DNA of 64,000 nt from Yponomeuta sedellus (taxonomy: Eukaryota; Arthropoda; Insecta; Lepidoptera; Yponomeutidae), in contig OW203724.1 in the NCBI GenBank assembly GCA_934045075.1, positions 12,635,473 through 12,699,472 of the forward strand, read 5' to 3'. A model generated the notes under the pieces. It worked only from the letters and a program-made list of their open reading frames with translations. It ran no database searches and had not been told where the DNA came from. Below are positions 11,291 through 22,270 of the stretch, in pieces (the stretch's first letter is position 1; each line of letters starts with the position of its first letter). A program made the translations under genes and the position numbers.

Positions 11291-12195
11291 TTGGAGGAGC
11301 CAAAAGGTATATATAGATACATAGCACTAATTTTGGGACTATTTGGCCGAGTACCTTGTTTTAAAAAATGGGCATTTAAACACAGATCCGAGTTAATATG
11401 ATTATATTTCAGAGTATAAAAATATGTAGTCCTTTTGGTTAAATACATTTATCTATCTTCTGCCATCGAACCTATGGTATAGAAATGAAAAAAAAGTGTA
11501 TATACTTTGGTTATCTCAACATATAGGTAATGCAGTCTTCCAATAAGGTTACTTTGAGCAGCTATACAGCGCTATCAGCTGCTCGCTGAGAACCCTGAAG
11601 CATAGAAAAGTAAATATCCTATGGTATAAAAATATGTAGTTGAAATACAAAACATCCGAGCTAAATCCGAGCATACTGTTGCGGGATAGCACCCAAAACT
11701 CTACGGATTGCGTAGGCTGAACTACGTATCCGTAGCGGTTCGTAGCGAACTATCGTAGCAATTATCGTAGCGTTAGCTTTAGCTACGGTAATTGCTACGT
11801 ACCTTTGGGACAAGTGGTCTTATTTATAAAAAGATTAAGATAAACTCCACAAAACAATTTTAAAGCTCCATGTTCTCCATCTTAAAGCCGGTTTATGAGA
11901 GGAGTTCCTCTTTTAAAACGATTTTAACTCCGTCTTAAGAGTGTGTAGCATCGACTTTTTATAAATAACACCGGTAAGTGATTTCGTAAAGTAGGGACTG
12001 TCAGCTTGCGAAAGATCCATCTGTGATTAAGACGATTGTGTGTGTTTGATCATATACAATACCGTTAACATAGTTTGGAGGTGCAACGAAACTATGAAAG
12101 CTAAATCTATACTCTGAAAACGTTATGGTGCGTTAGATCACCGACAATTTGACGACGGCGTAAAATGTTTTTGGCAATAGCTCTCATCTTAGGAA
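11291..12195. other. No gene recognised; imperfect CGTAGC-rich hairpin near 11750-11800
   Basis: The only structure is a cluster of CGTAGC/GCTACG words at about 11715-11805, including CGTAGCAATTATCGTAGC facing GCTACGGTAATTGCTACG. The rest is unremarkable intronic sequence. Confidence 0.4.
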
Positions 12196-12234
12196 GGGTA
12201 GGGTAGGGTAGGTTAGGGTGGGGTAGGGTAGGGT
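12196..12234. repeat. TAGGG tandem block 1
   Basis: Imperfect (GGGTA)n including one TTAGGG unit. Similar short blocks at 13110-13121 and 13532-13545 separate LINE-derived segments. Confidence 0.8.
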
Positions 12235-12240
12235 CGGGGT

Positions 12241-13098
12241 GCGATGCCAGATAACCTTCACGTGTACCCCTCCGCTTTCCGTTCCATCTGATTCTCTATG
12301 AACCAGATGGAGGGGCAAGTGGCGGGGTCGGTGCACCCTGAGCGTTAGTCAGTAACTTTTTCTTGTCGGATTTTACTGGCTAACGGCGAATAATCTGGCA
12401 GGAGGGGTCGCGTGGGCCCTGTTTCACTCTGTGGAGCGGGACCCAGGCGACCAACCGAATGAAGTACCGACTGGGGGGGCGCCGCTGCGCGGAAGCGCGC
12501 GCGCGCCTCGTACCAGTCGGACCAGAGTGGCCGCCGGGTCGCGGAGAGTCAGGGGACCCTCCGCCTCCATCACGGCGGGCCGGAGGGCGCCCTTGCGTGT
12601 TCCGAGGGTGCCTTCTGGCACGGAGGGGGCCCGCGCGGTCGCTCTCCGCCTTCTCTGCTTTCAGAGAGGCGCAGGTGGGCGAAGCGAGGGGCCTCGCGTG
12701 TGGGGCGGGTGGGGGCCAACCGTGCATTGGCCCTCATGCGCCCCAACGAGGAGGTGCGCCGCCCTCCTCTAATCCCATTGGTCCAAGTAACAATGGGATG
12801 GAGGGGGCGGCGCGTTGGGGCGTGTGGGGGCCAAGTTCTATCGCACTTGGCCCCTATGCGCTCCAACGAAGAGATGCGGCGTTCCCTCGCCCTGTTCCTG
12901 CGGGCGGGGCAGGGACGCCGCCGAAGGAGTGCCCGAAAGGGCGCCCGCAGACGGGGTCGCGGAAGTGTGCGTAAGCGTCCCCGTGGCCCCGTCCTTTGCG
13001 GTGCGGAGGAACACCCCAGGAGTTTTAGTCGGTATACCGCCCTTTTCAGGGCGGGGAGTCCGACATAACCACTGTGCTCCCCCGAGCCGGTGGTGGGT
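12241..13098 (-). mobile_element. GC-rich probable LINE-derived segment
   Basis: An about 860-bp island of very high GC content lies between TAGGG blocks. Two adjacent imperfect copies of an about 115-bp segment (around 12700-12800 and 12815-12890, each with GGGGGCCAA..GCCCC..ATGCGC-CCAACGA) lie inside. On the minus strand it begins after a T-run near 13100 and ends at CCCTA repeats. Overlapping long open frames on both strands result from the base composition and carry no motif, so I do not call a protein. It may be an untranslated region of an R1-type LINE. Confidence 0.4.
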
Positions 13099-13109
13099 AA
13101 AAAAAAAAA

Positions 13110-13121
13110 GGTAGGGTAGGG
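13110..13121. repeat. TAGGG block 2 with adjoining A/T run
   Basis: GGTAGGGTAGGG followed by T9. On the minus strand this reads as a poly(A) tail running directly into CCCTACCCTACC, the layout expected where a LINE ends in CCCTA-type repeats. Confidence 0.65.
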
Positions 13122-13516
13122 TTTTTTTTTAAGATAAATTGAAGCTTCATTTGTGCTCGCAGTGCTAATGGGTTACACCGCGAGCACACTGAATGTTTAA
13201 ATTGGGTGGCTTATGAGAGAGTGTTGCGGCATGTATTATTGAACAGTTTTAGATTTTGGACTATGTATGTGATGAAGTTATGGAAGGAATTAAGCGTTGT
13301 TTCTTTACTAATGATTTGAGACAAGTTGAAAGGATGGACGTGGTTTATTTGTTATGCTTTAGTGTGGGAGAGTCTTTTATTAGCGAATCTGGGGCAAGAT
13401 TTTAGAAGATGGTCCCAGGTCTGAGAGGTTTGATCGTCGCAGGGACATTTGTCATCTGCGGCGAGATGGAACCGGTTGAGGTATGCCTTATGGTAGGCAT
13501 GGTTGGTGAGGAACTG
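13122..13516 (-). pseudogene. C-terminal end of an R1/Jockey-type LINE ORF2 with 3' UTR
   Basis: On the minus strand 13516-13352 encodes QFLTNHAYHKAYLNRF, then CPCDD and HLLKSCPRF. This is the cysteine/histidine C-terminal motif (C-x-C..H-x4-C) found after the RT and RNase H regions of R1- and Jockey-group LINEs. A TAA at 13352-13354 interrupts it, and similar coding potential continues to about 13200. The segment then ends with A9 at 13121-13130, next to CCCTA repeats. It is truncated at its 5' side by another TAGGG block at 13532. Confidence 0.65.
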
Positions 13517-13531
13517 AGTAATAGGGAAATT

Positions 13532-13545
13532 GGGTAGGGTAGGGT
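13532..13545. repeat. TAGGG tandem block 3
   Basis: GGGTAGGGTAGGGT immediately beyond the 5' side of the truncated LINE end. Confidence 0.75.
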
Positions 13546-13989
13546 ACTAGTAATGTGGACTCAGATGTAATAGAATAAACATGTCATGATACACACCACT
13601 CTCCCAACATAAGTGTCAAGATGAGACTAAACTAACAGTGCCCATACATTGCTTATTAAATTAAGTACTTACATATGCTTCGCTGTGCTCTCTTAATCAC
13701 ATTAATACGTCTCGGCTACGAATGCACTTCTTTTAGTTTTCAACAAAGAACAACTTTGCTTAGTTGATCTGTTGTTTAACTAGCTCAAATGGTAGCTACC
13801 TGTCAGGGAATTTTTAATTTACTGTTTTAGTGGTAATTTTCGGTCAAGATTGTTTCAATAATAATTACCTATATTAAAAATATTCAGTAACATAGAATAT
13901 TCAAAAACAAAGAAATCTCTATTGAGCTGAAAAAAATAGCTAACTCTGTCCTCTTACCACGCCTAACTTAATTATGGCTATACTCTTTT

Positions 13990-14100
13990 TAATGCATTAA
14001 CCCGTGCTAAGGATAATTTTTAAAAAACTATTTAGAGGCTAAAAATTCCACCCATGCCGGGATTCGATACCGCGACCTCTGACACGGGTAGCCAGAAGTC
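13990..14100 (-). repeat. Degenerate tRNA-derived SINE fragment
   Basis: In reverse it carries the B-box part (GGTATCGAATCCCGGCATGG), then the body GCCTCTAAATAG and the tail CCTTAGCACGGGTTAATGCA. This is the family that makes up the array at 27394-28584. The head is diverged. Confidence 0.7.
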
Positions 14101-14110
14101 GCGTTTTTAA

Positions 14111-15574
14111 AAATTAATTATGGCTGTCAAACATGTGATTTTAACGCAAACTTAAATAAAAGTCTGCCAAAGAGCCATAAAAAGAAGTATAATAGATGTG
14201 AAAAAGAAAGAAAAAGAAGAAATTAATTGAAAAGAAATAAAACAAACTACGCCGACCGACCCACCGCCGATCGACTGCGCCGAATACAAACAAAAATAAA
14301 AATGCAGATAGACTGGGCATATTATGAGAGTGATAGATGGAAAGAAATCCAAAATATGAATAAAAAAGCATTGTAAGACCATGTCGAAGATAGATGATAT
14401 GGTCGTGAGAATCTAACAACAGAAGAGAATGGGAATATTTGAGGCAGGGATTCGCTCAGAAACGGCTGAACAAAATATAATTATAACAACAAGAATTACT
14501 ATAACAGTAAAAATATTAATTGTAGAATAATTAATAAATAAATTGAATCATGAAATAGCATGGAATATTAGATCATTAGCATGAAGTCGAAAATATAAAT
14601 CTAACTTTATTTTTTAATAGGAATATTCCATTTCCACCCAGGCAATTTTTATTTTATATTAAATATCTTTTTTAATTATTTCGATACGCCCAACTACGGT
14701 TACAGACACCAGTTACGGATTTGTTATATATATTGACATGTTACATTGTTTTTAAATCTAATTCACTTAATTTTAACCAAAAATTTACATTACAGTTTTT
14801 CATATTAAATTTTATTCAGAGAAAATATTCTTTCTTACATCACATCTGTAATACAATGTGAAACTAATCTGTTTTGTTCAGAAAACTGAATTAAATTCCT
14901 CATCATAAAATTTATACCAGTTTTCAGTGAAATATAATGCAGTTAAGTTTTTACTAGTGTCTATGACTTACTTTGTTAGCTTGTACTAAGTTCTTCTTCT
15001 GGAATATCATGTTTGTGATCGAGTGATACTTGTTTACTACTTATGCCAAGTAACAACGAATCTAGTATAGTTTAGAGAACTAGTAATGGGCATGCTATTT
15101 GTCTTGAGAATACTGAAACCCATCGTCATGGAATAATTATTTCTGAGAAAAATTTATCCTTAAAAAAACTAAAAGTATATGAATAATACTAGAATGATCG
15201 ATAATAATTGATTAAATCAAGTAGGTATGTACATAATAATTTATCTTTGGTTGGAATAAAAAATGAAATTAACCATATTTTCAGCGTCTGCGAGGGTCAT
15301 GTTAGTAACTCTAAATGTAGCATTCTACTGTTGCAAAAATTTGAAAGCATAAGAAAAGCCCTAGTTTCTGTGTAAAAAAACTCTATAAGTTCGACAAGAA
15401 AAAAACATCCCTAAAGCGTGTGCAGCTCAAATAAGGTCAAAACTCTCAGACCAGCGTGCCTAGAAATTCCTTACAAAGGGATAAAATCATGCGGTGTCCG
15501 TCCACACTGACAGTACGCTATTTATAGCACGGAAAGGTCACTAAATCGCTCGTTGGATTCGGATCACCACCTAC
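14111..15574 (-). other. Intron sequence, nothing further recognised
   Basis: AT-rich. No exon or repeat could be supported. It lies between the exon at 15575-16162 and the repeats downstream. Confidence 0.4.
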
Positions 15575-16162
15575 CGTTCGGAACATTGTCGGAACGTCGA
15601 AGTAGTCCTGCGGAGAGTCGACGGCGACGGCGAAGGGCGCCGCGCAGATGTTGCGGAGCGCACGTAGCGCCGCCAGCGACAGCGTGGCCGCCACCGTCGT
15701 TGACAGCAGCGTCCGCGCGCTGTCACCCGTGCACTCGTTCAGCAGGATCCAGCCGCCGCGCCACGCCGACACGCACGCCACGCCCGCCATGCAGGTGTAC
15801 AGCCGCGACAGCGCGTAGTACCGCAGCCTGCCGCTCTCCGGCCGCAGCCGCGCACTTATGCAAGTCTGCCACAAGCACACCACCAGCTCGAATAGCAGCC
15901 CGAACGCGGCGCACGCCGCCGCGCTCCACACCTCGTCGTCCGGCAGCACGTAAATGTCCAGCAGGGTCCACGTACTCTTCCAGTAGGTGACCACCGCCGG
16001 CGCGACTATCAAGCTCGCAAAGAGTGCGTCCGACGCCTCGAGCAGCGCGGCTTGCGCGCGCGACCCGCCCGCGAGCGTGTCCGCCAACCCAGCAGTACTC
16101 CCGCGCATGTCTGCGGACGGCGGCTGAATGCGGCGCGCCTGCGCCCTGCCGTCCGCCGCCAT
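15575..16162 (-). CDS. Fuseless-like membrane protein, single-exon first-half module (version B)
   Basis: A very GC-rich exon of 196 codons, from ATG at 16162 to the donor ACG|GTAGGT at 15575, phase 0. It has four hydrophobic segments: ALFASLIVAPAVVTYW, then AAFGLLFELVVCLW, LYTCMAGVACVSAW, and LLSTTVAATLSLAAL. The signature W-K-S-T-W-T-LLD-IYVLPDD follows the first. Its order of helices and its ending (..PTMFRT) align with the product of exons 18015-18168, 16764-16958 and 16393-16540 (ending ..DTRFRTN), so it is an intronless paralogue of that module. The ATG has a fair context. An internal acceptor (GGCGCAG|GCG) would also keep phase 0 but lacks a pyrimidine tract, so I favour an alternative first exon or separate promoter. 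Confidence 0.75.
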
Positions 16163-16392
16163 AATCACAGCTCATAATTGGATTATGATTGCGCGTTCCC
16201 GCGATTCCAATGGACTCCGCTCGCTACGTGATCTATGTACTAGGTGTGCGCAAACAGTTTCATTCATTCGGATAGGAGCTCCCTCGCACCGCTAACGTGT
16301 GGGTCGTCGCGCCGATTATGATGTCACGCGTGTTCCTGACTGCTTCGGTCATTAAGTAGTTACATAATGTGTAAATAAAATCTGAAACTCAC

Positions 16393-16540
16393 GTTGGTCC
16401 TGAAGCGTGTATCGTAAATGTAGGTGGGCTGCTTGCCGTCGGTGAAAACGAAGAAGGGCGGCGCGAGCACATTGCGCGATGCACGCAGACACGCAATGGC
16501 CACGTACACCAGCGCCAGGAATGTAGCTATCAACACCGGC
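16393..16540 (-). CDS. Fuseless-like membrane protein, exon 4 of version A
   Basis: Acceptor TTCTCACAG above 16540 and donor GTGAGT below 16393. One base completes the codon from exon 3 and 49 codons follow, ending in phase 0. It encodes the fourth helix (VLIATFLALVYVAIACL), then a polar loop and the end ..DTRFRTN, equivalent to ..PTMFRT at the end of the version B exon. Confidence 0.75.
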
Positions 16541-16763
16541 CTGTGAGAAAAAGTTGTATTAACTCCATAGCTTATTGGTCGTAAGATGGTCGTCGATAGC
16601 TGACTTTTGTTGATTACTAATTAGAATTCCTTAAGGCAAAAACTTCAAATGTGGAAACACTTAATTTATACCACTTGACGCCACCCGGCATGACGTGTGT
16701 TAAGTCTATTCGAACGTTACCTATAATTAAACCCTACATACGCCAATTGTAGGGAGGTCTCAC

Positions 16764-16958
16764 CGGTGCGGGTCGCGGTCATCGGGCAGTACGCAGGCGA
16801 CGGCCTCGTCGAAGAGGCCAAAGCCGCCGTGAAAGTGCATGTTGCAGGCTAGCACGAACATGTAAGTGTAAACGCGCGACAGCGTGCGCTCACGCAACCA
16901 GCGGCCCGCGCCACCGCCCGCGCCCCACGCGCCCTTTGACCGCTCCAGAAAGAAGTGC
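16764..16958 (-). CDS. Fuseless-like membrane protein, exon 3 of version A
   Basis: Acceptor AATTCCAG and donor CG|GTGAGA; the reading frame continues exactly from exon 2 (phase 2) and into exon 4 (phase 2). It holds a glycine-rich basic loop, then the third helix VYTYMFVLACNMHFHGG and a PDD motif near the end. The third helix begins LSRVYTYM, matching LSRLYTCM in the version B exon. Confidence 0.75.
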
Positions 16959-17726
16959 CTGGAATTAAATCACCAGTAGTTAAAGAGTTACTAGGGTTAA
17001 AAAAACTTCTAACCTACTCAAACGTTAAAGATATCATGTGTATTCTGCTACGGAATACCGTGATAACATATCACGGCGTTTTTATTGAAACATAATAACC
17101 ATGTTTTTTTATCGGTGTATAGGTATTCACAAAAATATAATAAATCTGTGAACATTATTAATTTTAGCATAATATTTTCTGACCGTGAACCTGTAATATA
17201 AAGTACCTATCATTTGTAACTATTGACAGTATTTATGACGATACGCATTTTCTGGTTGTGTAAGAAAGTATTTTTCTATCCATCTCTATTTTATTTATTT
17301 GATCGAGCATAGCTTGTAGGTATTCTTTATTATGATAGCTCCTCTTTTTTATATTTGGCACATCCTTTCAAAATGCCTTGTTTGCGATTAATTTGACGTG
17401 TTGGATATGGTTTCAGATATTTGCAGACAGTTTTCATTTAATTAATACTGTTACCTCACTTGGCCGGTTGATCACTTCGTCTGCACTAAGCTGATCAGAC
17501 CCACGAGGTCTCGAAGGTTGGGAATTCAGTTACCAGGTTTTTTTGGTTTCTTAGCGGAGGTATTATTAACACGGGAATCGCCTGCTCATTTAGGTACAGT
17601 ATAATACGTTTTATGTGTGCAATAAGCTTACGGCTGTATCTCGGAGGGGGTGGGCAGAGACCAGGGTTTGCCACTTGCGGCGATCCTGACGTTATTCGTT
17701 TTATCAACATTCATTATGCATGCACA

Positions 17727-17768
17727 AAAGCCGGTTACGGTTAGCTTTTGCTAACCGTAACCGGCTTT
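17727..17768. repeat. Perfect 19-bp hairpin with TTTT loop
   Basis: Arms 17727-17745 and 17750-17768 (AAAGCCGGTTACGGTTAGC and its complement). It lies in the intron between exons 2 and 3 of the fuseless-like gene. The surrounding intron (16959-18014) shows nothing else. Confidence 0.85.
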
Positions 17769-18014
17769 CGTTACGGCGTCTGGCTCTTTCCTAAAATTTT
17801 TATGAATTAGGTACCTTCGGATTTTATCTGATAACCCATTGAACTGGGTTTAATTTAAATAATAAAGTCAACTTCTATCGATAGACTTGTTTTTGTTGTT
17901 AAAACATCAGTTACAATAATGAATGCATTGCACTTGCAATCGAGACAGGTCTACTGCGACTTCTGATTACGAGGGTCGGTACACTGACTTGAGATAAAAC
18001 GATTATCAACTAAC

Positions 18015-18168
18015 CTCAGAAGCGTGAAACAGACGTGTATGCAGATGCCCAGCATGAAGGCTTGGGCGAAGGGGAAATAGCTTAAGTTCATAGCCATAAG
18101 GTTGAGCATCCCTCGCCAAGCTCCCACGGTCAGCGGGGCCACCACAACTGCTGCGAACACGGCATCAC
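18015..18168 (-). CDS. Fuseless-like membrane protein, exon 2 of version A
   Basis: Acceptor TTAATAG above 18168 and donor GAG|GTTAGT below 18015. It joins exon 1 in phase 1 to give ..YGAGDAVF. It encodes helix 1 (AVFAAVVVAPLTVGAW) with W-R-G directly after, and helix 2 (FAQAFMLGICIHVCFTLL). The corresponding start in version B is SDALFASLIVAPAVVTYW, a close match. Exons 1-4 together give 212 codons with every splice phase consistent, which is the main support for the model. Confidence 0.78.
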
Positions 18169-18169
18169 C

Positions 18170-19298
18170 TATTAATGGAAAAGAAGGACGTAACACAAGT
18201 AAAAAGTAATTTTACTCACTGAAGGATGCGTGGTTGCGGATGGCGACCAGGGCGAGTGACCAAAAAAAGGCGAGACGGAGTAAGGGTCTATACCAAGCAC
18301 AGCAGTGTGCAGGAGTGGGTTAATGAAGATATTGATGACAAACAGGGTCGGACTGGGCCTAAGGGGCCCGTATGGCATTTTGAGTTTAGGGGCTCGCTGC
18401 ACGTATAACAGGCTAATCAAGAAAGTAGGTAATTAATACATGCGTTTTTCGTGGCTCGTTTCAAGACCAGGTTGAAAAGTAAATTAATGAAGGCAAGTAT
18501 TTTATTTTATTCAATACACAGAAAAACTAAAAAAAGGATGTGTATGATAAAATTTACCATCATAAAAGCATGCGAAATCACAGTTTTAGTATTCGCAGTA
18601 TGAACTACTGAAAATAAATTCACAGTAGGTTCATCATGGAACAAGCCAATCGCATCGCAATTTTAACCAGTTAAAAAAATTACATTTTTAGAATTTGTAC
18701 TTACTTACGTAGGTGGGTATGTGTTTAGTATCGGTTAGATTAGCTGTAGCATGGATGTAGACGCCTGTTCTTAAAACACTAAAATACGATGCGCTTGCGC
18801 TGCGTCACAATTTGCTATGTTACATGGTCTGACGCGAACGCGATACAAAAGAATGCAGTGTATTTGATAGGTGACATGCAAATCTCCTATGTTTCCGTGA
18901 TCATTCCATGTCTTACCCCGTCACCATTTCACCAACAAAACAGCAATTCAGTCAATCATCTGTGCTGTGAGAAGGACTTCTACGCCTGCGACACAATATC
19001 AGACCAACTAAGTGCTCCTGGATTGCAGCTCTCTGGTGAGTCCACTCTTCATCCTTTTCCGAACAAAAAATCTACTTGCAACTGTTGCTTGTTGATAGTA
19101 GCGTTATCAGACCTCAAACTCCAGCGGCTCCTTTATAGTTCTCCCCGACAAGTTCTAGCTCCGTGGTGTTACTTTTTAACCCGTTTTAACCCTTATTTTG
19201 TAACATAATGGGTACCTATATGTTTTATTTAACTCGCTATAATAACGCATCTCTGTGAACATTGCAAAGTGACTAGCTACTTATTACGGATATAAAAT
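18170..19298 (-). other. Intron of the fuseless-like gene, no further feature
   Basis: Part of the 2.8-kb first intron. A 139-codon plus-strand frame at 18789-19208 has no motif or codon bias and I do not regard it as a gene. Confidence 0.4.
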
Positions 19299-19845
19299 AG
19301 TAGATTGTTAAATGAGGGTGGAAAGAATCAATCCCCGAGGTATTTAGACTTGATTCTTTAGGAATTGATTCTCTTACCCGTGTTAAACACTCTACTTTTC
19401 ATTTCGAAAATGAGGAAAATATAAACTCATTTTTAGTATTCAAATCTTATCTTAGCATGAAAGATTATTACCATTTTTTTTTAATTCCGACACAGATACA
19501 TATAACAGATTAGTATCCCGCCAATTCAGGTTGACTTTTTAAATTTTAAATATTGAGCTCACCGCGTAATTATTGCGGCTTATTCCGCTCAAAGAAGTTT
19601 GCGCTAAGTTCACACTGGCTGTTTAGAAACTCACATGGCCGCAGCATTTTTTTTTTAATAAGTTTTTTTTACATAAAACTCTTCACAGCTGACAGTAGTT
19701 CTATTTTTAAAGTTTATTCCGGCCCTTAGGTGGGATGTAATTTGAATGAGTTTTTCTCCCTCTAGGAAGGGAAGCAGCATTTTCCACTCAATAATCAGAT
19801 CAAAACAACACTATTTTCCGAGTAAGATAATATATCTACGAGATA
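19299..19845 (+). mobile_element. Composite MITE family A, copy 2
   Basis: Same order of blocks as 7815-8336: AGTAGATTG start, inverted repeat closing at ACACTCTACT near 19393, then CATGGCCGCAGC and AACAACACTATTTTCCGAGT. It lies in intron 1 of the fuseless-like gene. Confidence 0.8.
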
Positions 19846-20032
19846 AGAAATGAAAAAGGTTTTACTTTTTTTCTTTTATAGATCGAATATAGACGGACAA
19901 ACGTAGAGACACAATAATACCGTTAGTACCCTTCAAGTACAAAGCCCTAAAATAGCCAGTAATTCGTTGATTTTATTATACTAGTAATGGGGTTTTCCCA
20001 CTTTGGAAAAAACAATATTTGACAATATGTTA

Positions 20033-20606
20033 GAGCCTAAGTATACGCGTAGACGACGCGCGTATCAGAAACGCGCATTTTCGGCGACGTAGATACATAT
20101 TGTTGCGTATGTATTGATTGAAACGCACGTTTAACGCGATACAAACCCAGGTATACGCGCGTTTGTATACATACCAACGTTTACAAAGGGGCGGAGGAGG
20201 GGTAAAGAGGCAGCCGCGCTCATGCTAGCGCCTCGTCTCATACTTATTTTGACGAGTTAACTCCGGTTTTAGAATACAAGAAGTTCTTGAAATGACAAAT
20301 AGGTATGTCATTCGAAAACAGATATAAAAAATCCATCTTTTAAAGACTACACAATCTTCTTTCACTCGTAAATAGGTCTATACAATATCCACTGTACGAG
20401 TGCAAATGAGGAGTCTCTGATCAAAACGCTATAGCTACGAGCGATTACAGCGCCTTAGTGTGGCTTCATCTGCGCGTATACGCGCAGTAGAGGCGCGTTT
20501 CACGATCTGCCTACCCGAAGTTGGGTTCGAATCTTGTTTGAAGCGTGTATACGTGAGTCTTCTGCGTGTCGTCTGCGCCTTTAAAATACGTAGTGTGCTT
20601 AGGCTC
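20033..20606. mobile_element. CpG-rich Harbinger-type MITE with TTA duplication
   Basis: The ends GAGCCTAAG and CTTAGGCTC are inverted and flanked by TTA at 20030-20032 and 20607-20609, the target preference of PIF/Harbinger elements. Subterminal sequence is full of CGCG and ACGCG words, unusual for AT-rich intron DNA. No transposase. It sits in intron 1, close to exon 1 of the fuseless-like gene. Confidence 0.6.
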
Positions 20607-20958
20607 TTAGATGTCACTTTTCAAACATAGAGTAAAATTGCATTTACAACTGATAGTTTGTCTTTCGACTAACACGTTAGACGCCTTGCTCTAACAACGA
20701 ATAAGGGATCTTCTATTAATCACGTAACGCTCGACAACACGGAGCCGGTTCGAAAAAAAGAACAAAATATTACAAGGGGAGAGGGGGTGTGGTGAGATGT
20801 AAAGGTAACAAGTGAGAGATTTTTCGTTCATTCTTGTTATGTCTGTCTGGACATATTCATCACGGCGTTTAATTAACCTTTTTAACTTTCGTAAACAGCC
20901 GCTTCTTTTGTAATAATAACATAGACAAAACATCAATAAGTATTACGTAGGTACCTAC

Positions 20959-21097
20959 CAGCCCCGTAAAGAAACTCGCTCCAACTGCATTCCGTGTACT
21001 CCGGCTCTTCTTCTTGAGACTTTCCGTCAGTCCGGGGCTTCTCAATCCGGACCACTGACACCTCGGATAGCAGGCCGTCTCTCACATTAGGCGGCAT
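20959..21097 (-). CDS. Fuseless-like membrane protein, exon 1 of version A
   Basis: ATG at 21097 opens 46 codons plus one base to the donor CTG|GTAGGT at 20959. The peptide is hydrophilic and acidic (ending ..CSWSEFLYGA) and leads straight into helix 1 in exon 2, consistent with a cytosolic N-terminus without a signal peptide. The 5' UTR and promoter were not located. Confidence 0.7.
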
Positions 21098-21544
21098 CTG
21101 AAGTCATCGGTTTTATTCTTTATGTTTTGACCGAACCGCGACAACACATAAAAAATGAAACTCGTCTAACAATAATAACTTTCACACAACACAATCACTT
21201 GTCCTGGTCTGAAACTAGGATACCATAGTAACCAGGCAAGAATTACCTGTTTGGAATACAAACGTACACCTCCAAAACTGAGGTCATGGACTTGTACATA
21301 CCTAATGTTTGGTGGCCATTTGTTTTTCGGACCGACAGAAAACGCGATTGATTTCCTTATTTGTTGCTCATAGGTAAATCATAAAAAATGGTCACAATTC
21401 ATGGTGTGATTTTAAATAATAGACAAATGCTCGCTTTAAGGATTCCGAACTAAATGAAAGAGAATACATTTTTCATGCGCAGCATTCAGAAAACTACGTG
21501 GAGTCTTCTCGTCGCCTACACCGCAGTCCCTAAAGACAAAAGTC

Positions 21545-21995
21545 TTTAATCAGTGCATCCTACCCGTCATGACATAGCCGAAACGTGGACACTCCCGGTT
21601 CGAATGGTCCGCCAATTTAAGATCGCTCAGCGAACTATGGAGAGAGCTATGCTCGGTGTTTCTCTGCGGATGCCGAGCATCCTTGAATCCGAAACGAAGT
21701 TTAGAGAACTAAAGTGACATAGCCGACATAGCTCAACGGATTAACAAACTGAAGTGGCAGTGGGCGGATCATATCTGCCGCAGTACTGATAACCGTTGGG
21801 GTAGACTGGCTCTTGAGTGGAGACCGCGAATCCGCAAACGTAGCGTAGGACGCCCTGTGACCAGGTGGAGCGACGACATTCCCAAAGCGGTGTGCAGTGA
21901 CTGGAAAAGGAGAGCCGAAAATCGGGCTGAGTGGTGTTTTTAGAGAGGCCTATGTCCAGCAGTGGACTAACACCAGCTGATTATGATGATGATGA
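21545..21995 (+). pseudogene. RTE-type LINE, C-terminal coding remnant and 3' end
   Basis: Frames broken by stops encode NQCILPVMT..AETWTL, RTMERAMLGVSLR, then KWQWADHICR..DNRWG, LEWRPR and VGRPVTRWSDD. This is the order of the C-terminal region of RTE-clade LINEs common in arthropods. It ends with CCAGCAGTGGACTAACACC and a GATGAT tail. Stops and frame changes make it inactive. More decayed pieces of the same end are at 40150-40310 and 52300-52785. Confidence 0.85.
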
Positions 21996-22270
21996 CATTC
22001 TTCATTACTCATACTCTGAAAGTATCTAGATCTGAAGTCACTCAATCACAGCGAGATATAAAATTTCAATAAAATGGGTACAGTTAAGTATTAATTAAAA
22101 TATATACTCTTATTAGGCCCATTGTACTCTCTCTCTCTCTCTCTCTGAGAAGGGCTGTACCCTGCAGAGGGACATTTATAAGCTACTTAAAAAGTATATA
22201 CTTACACACATCAACAATGTCTAGCTAGGGATATTATTATTATATTTCAGACTTCCTATCTTAAAATCTA

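Noticed and set aside
12380..13114. Several overlapping proline/arginine-rich proteins on both strands
   Set aside because: High GC makes stop codons rare; no motif, and all six frames look alike. The region is more likely a LINE untranslated segment.
15553..15990. 145-codon plus-strand arginine/proline-rich protein
   Set aside because: Antisense shadow of the GC-rich fuseless-like exon.
18789..19208. 139-codon plus-strand gene in the fuseless-like intron
   Set aside because: No domain, no signal peptide, no splice support; composition matches random intron DNA.
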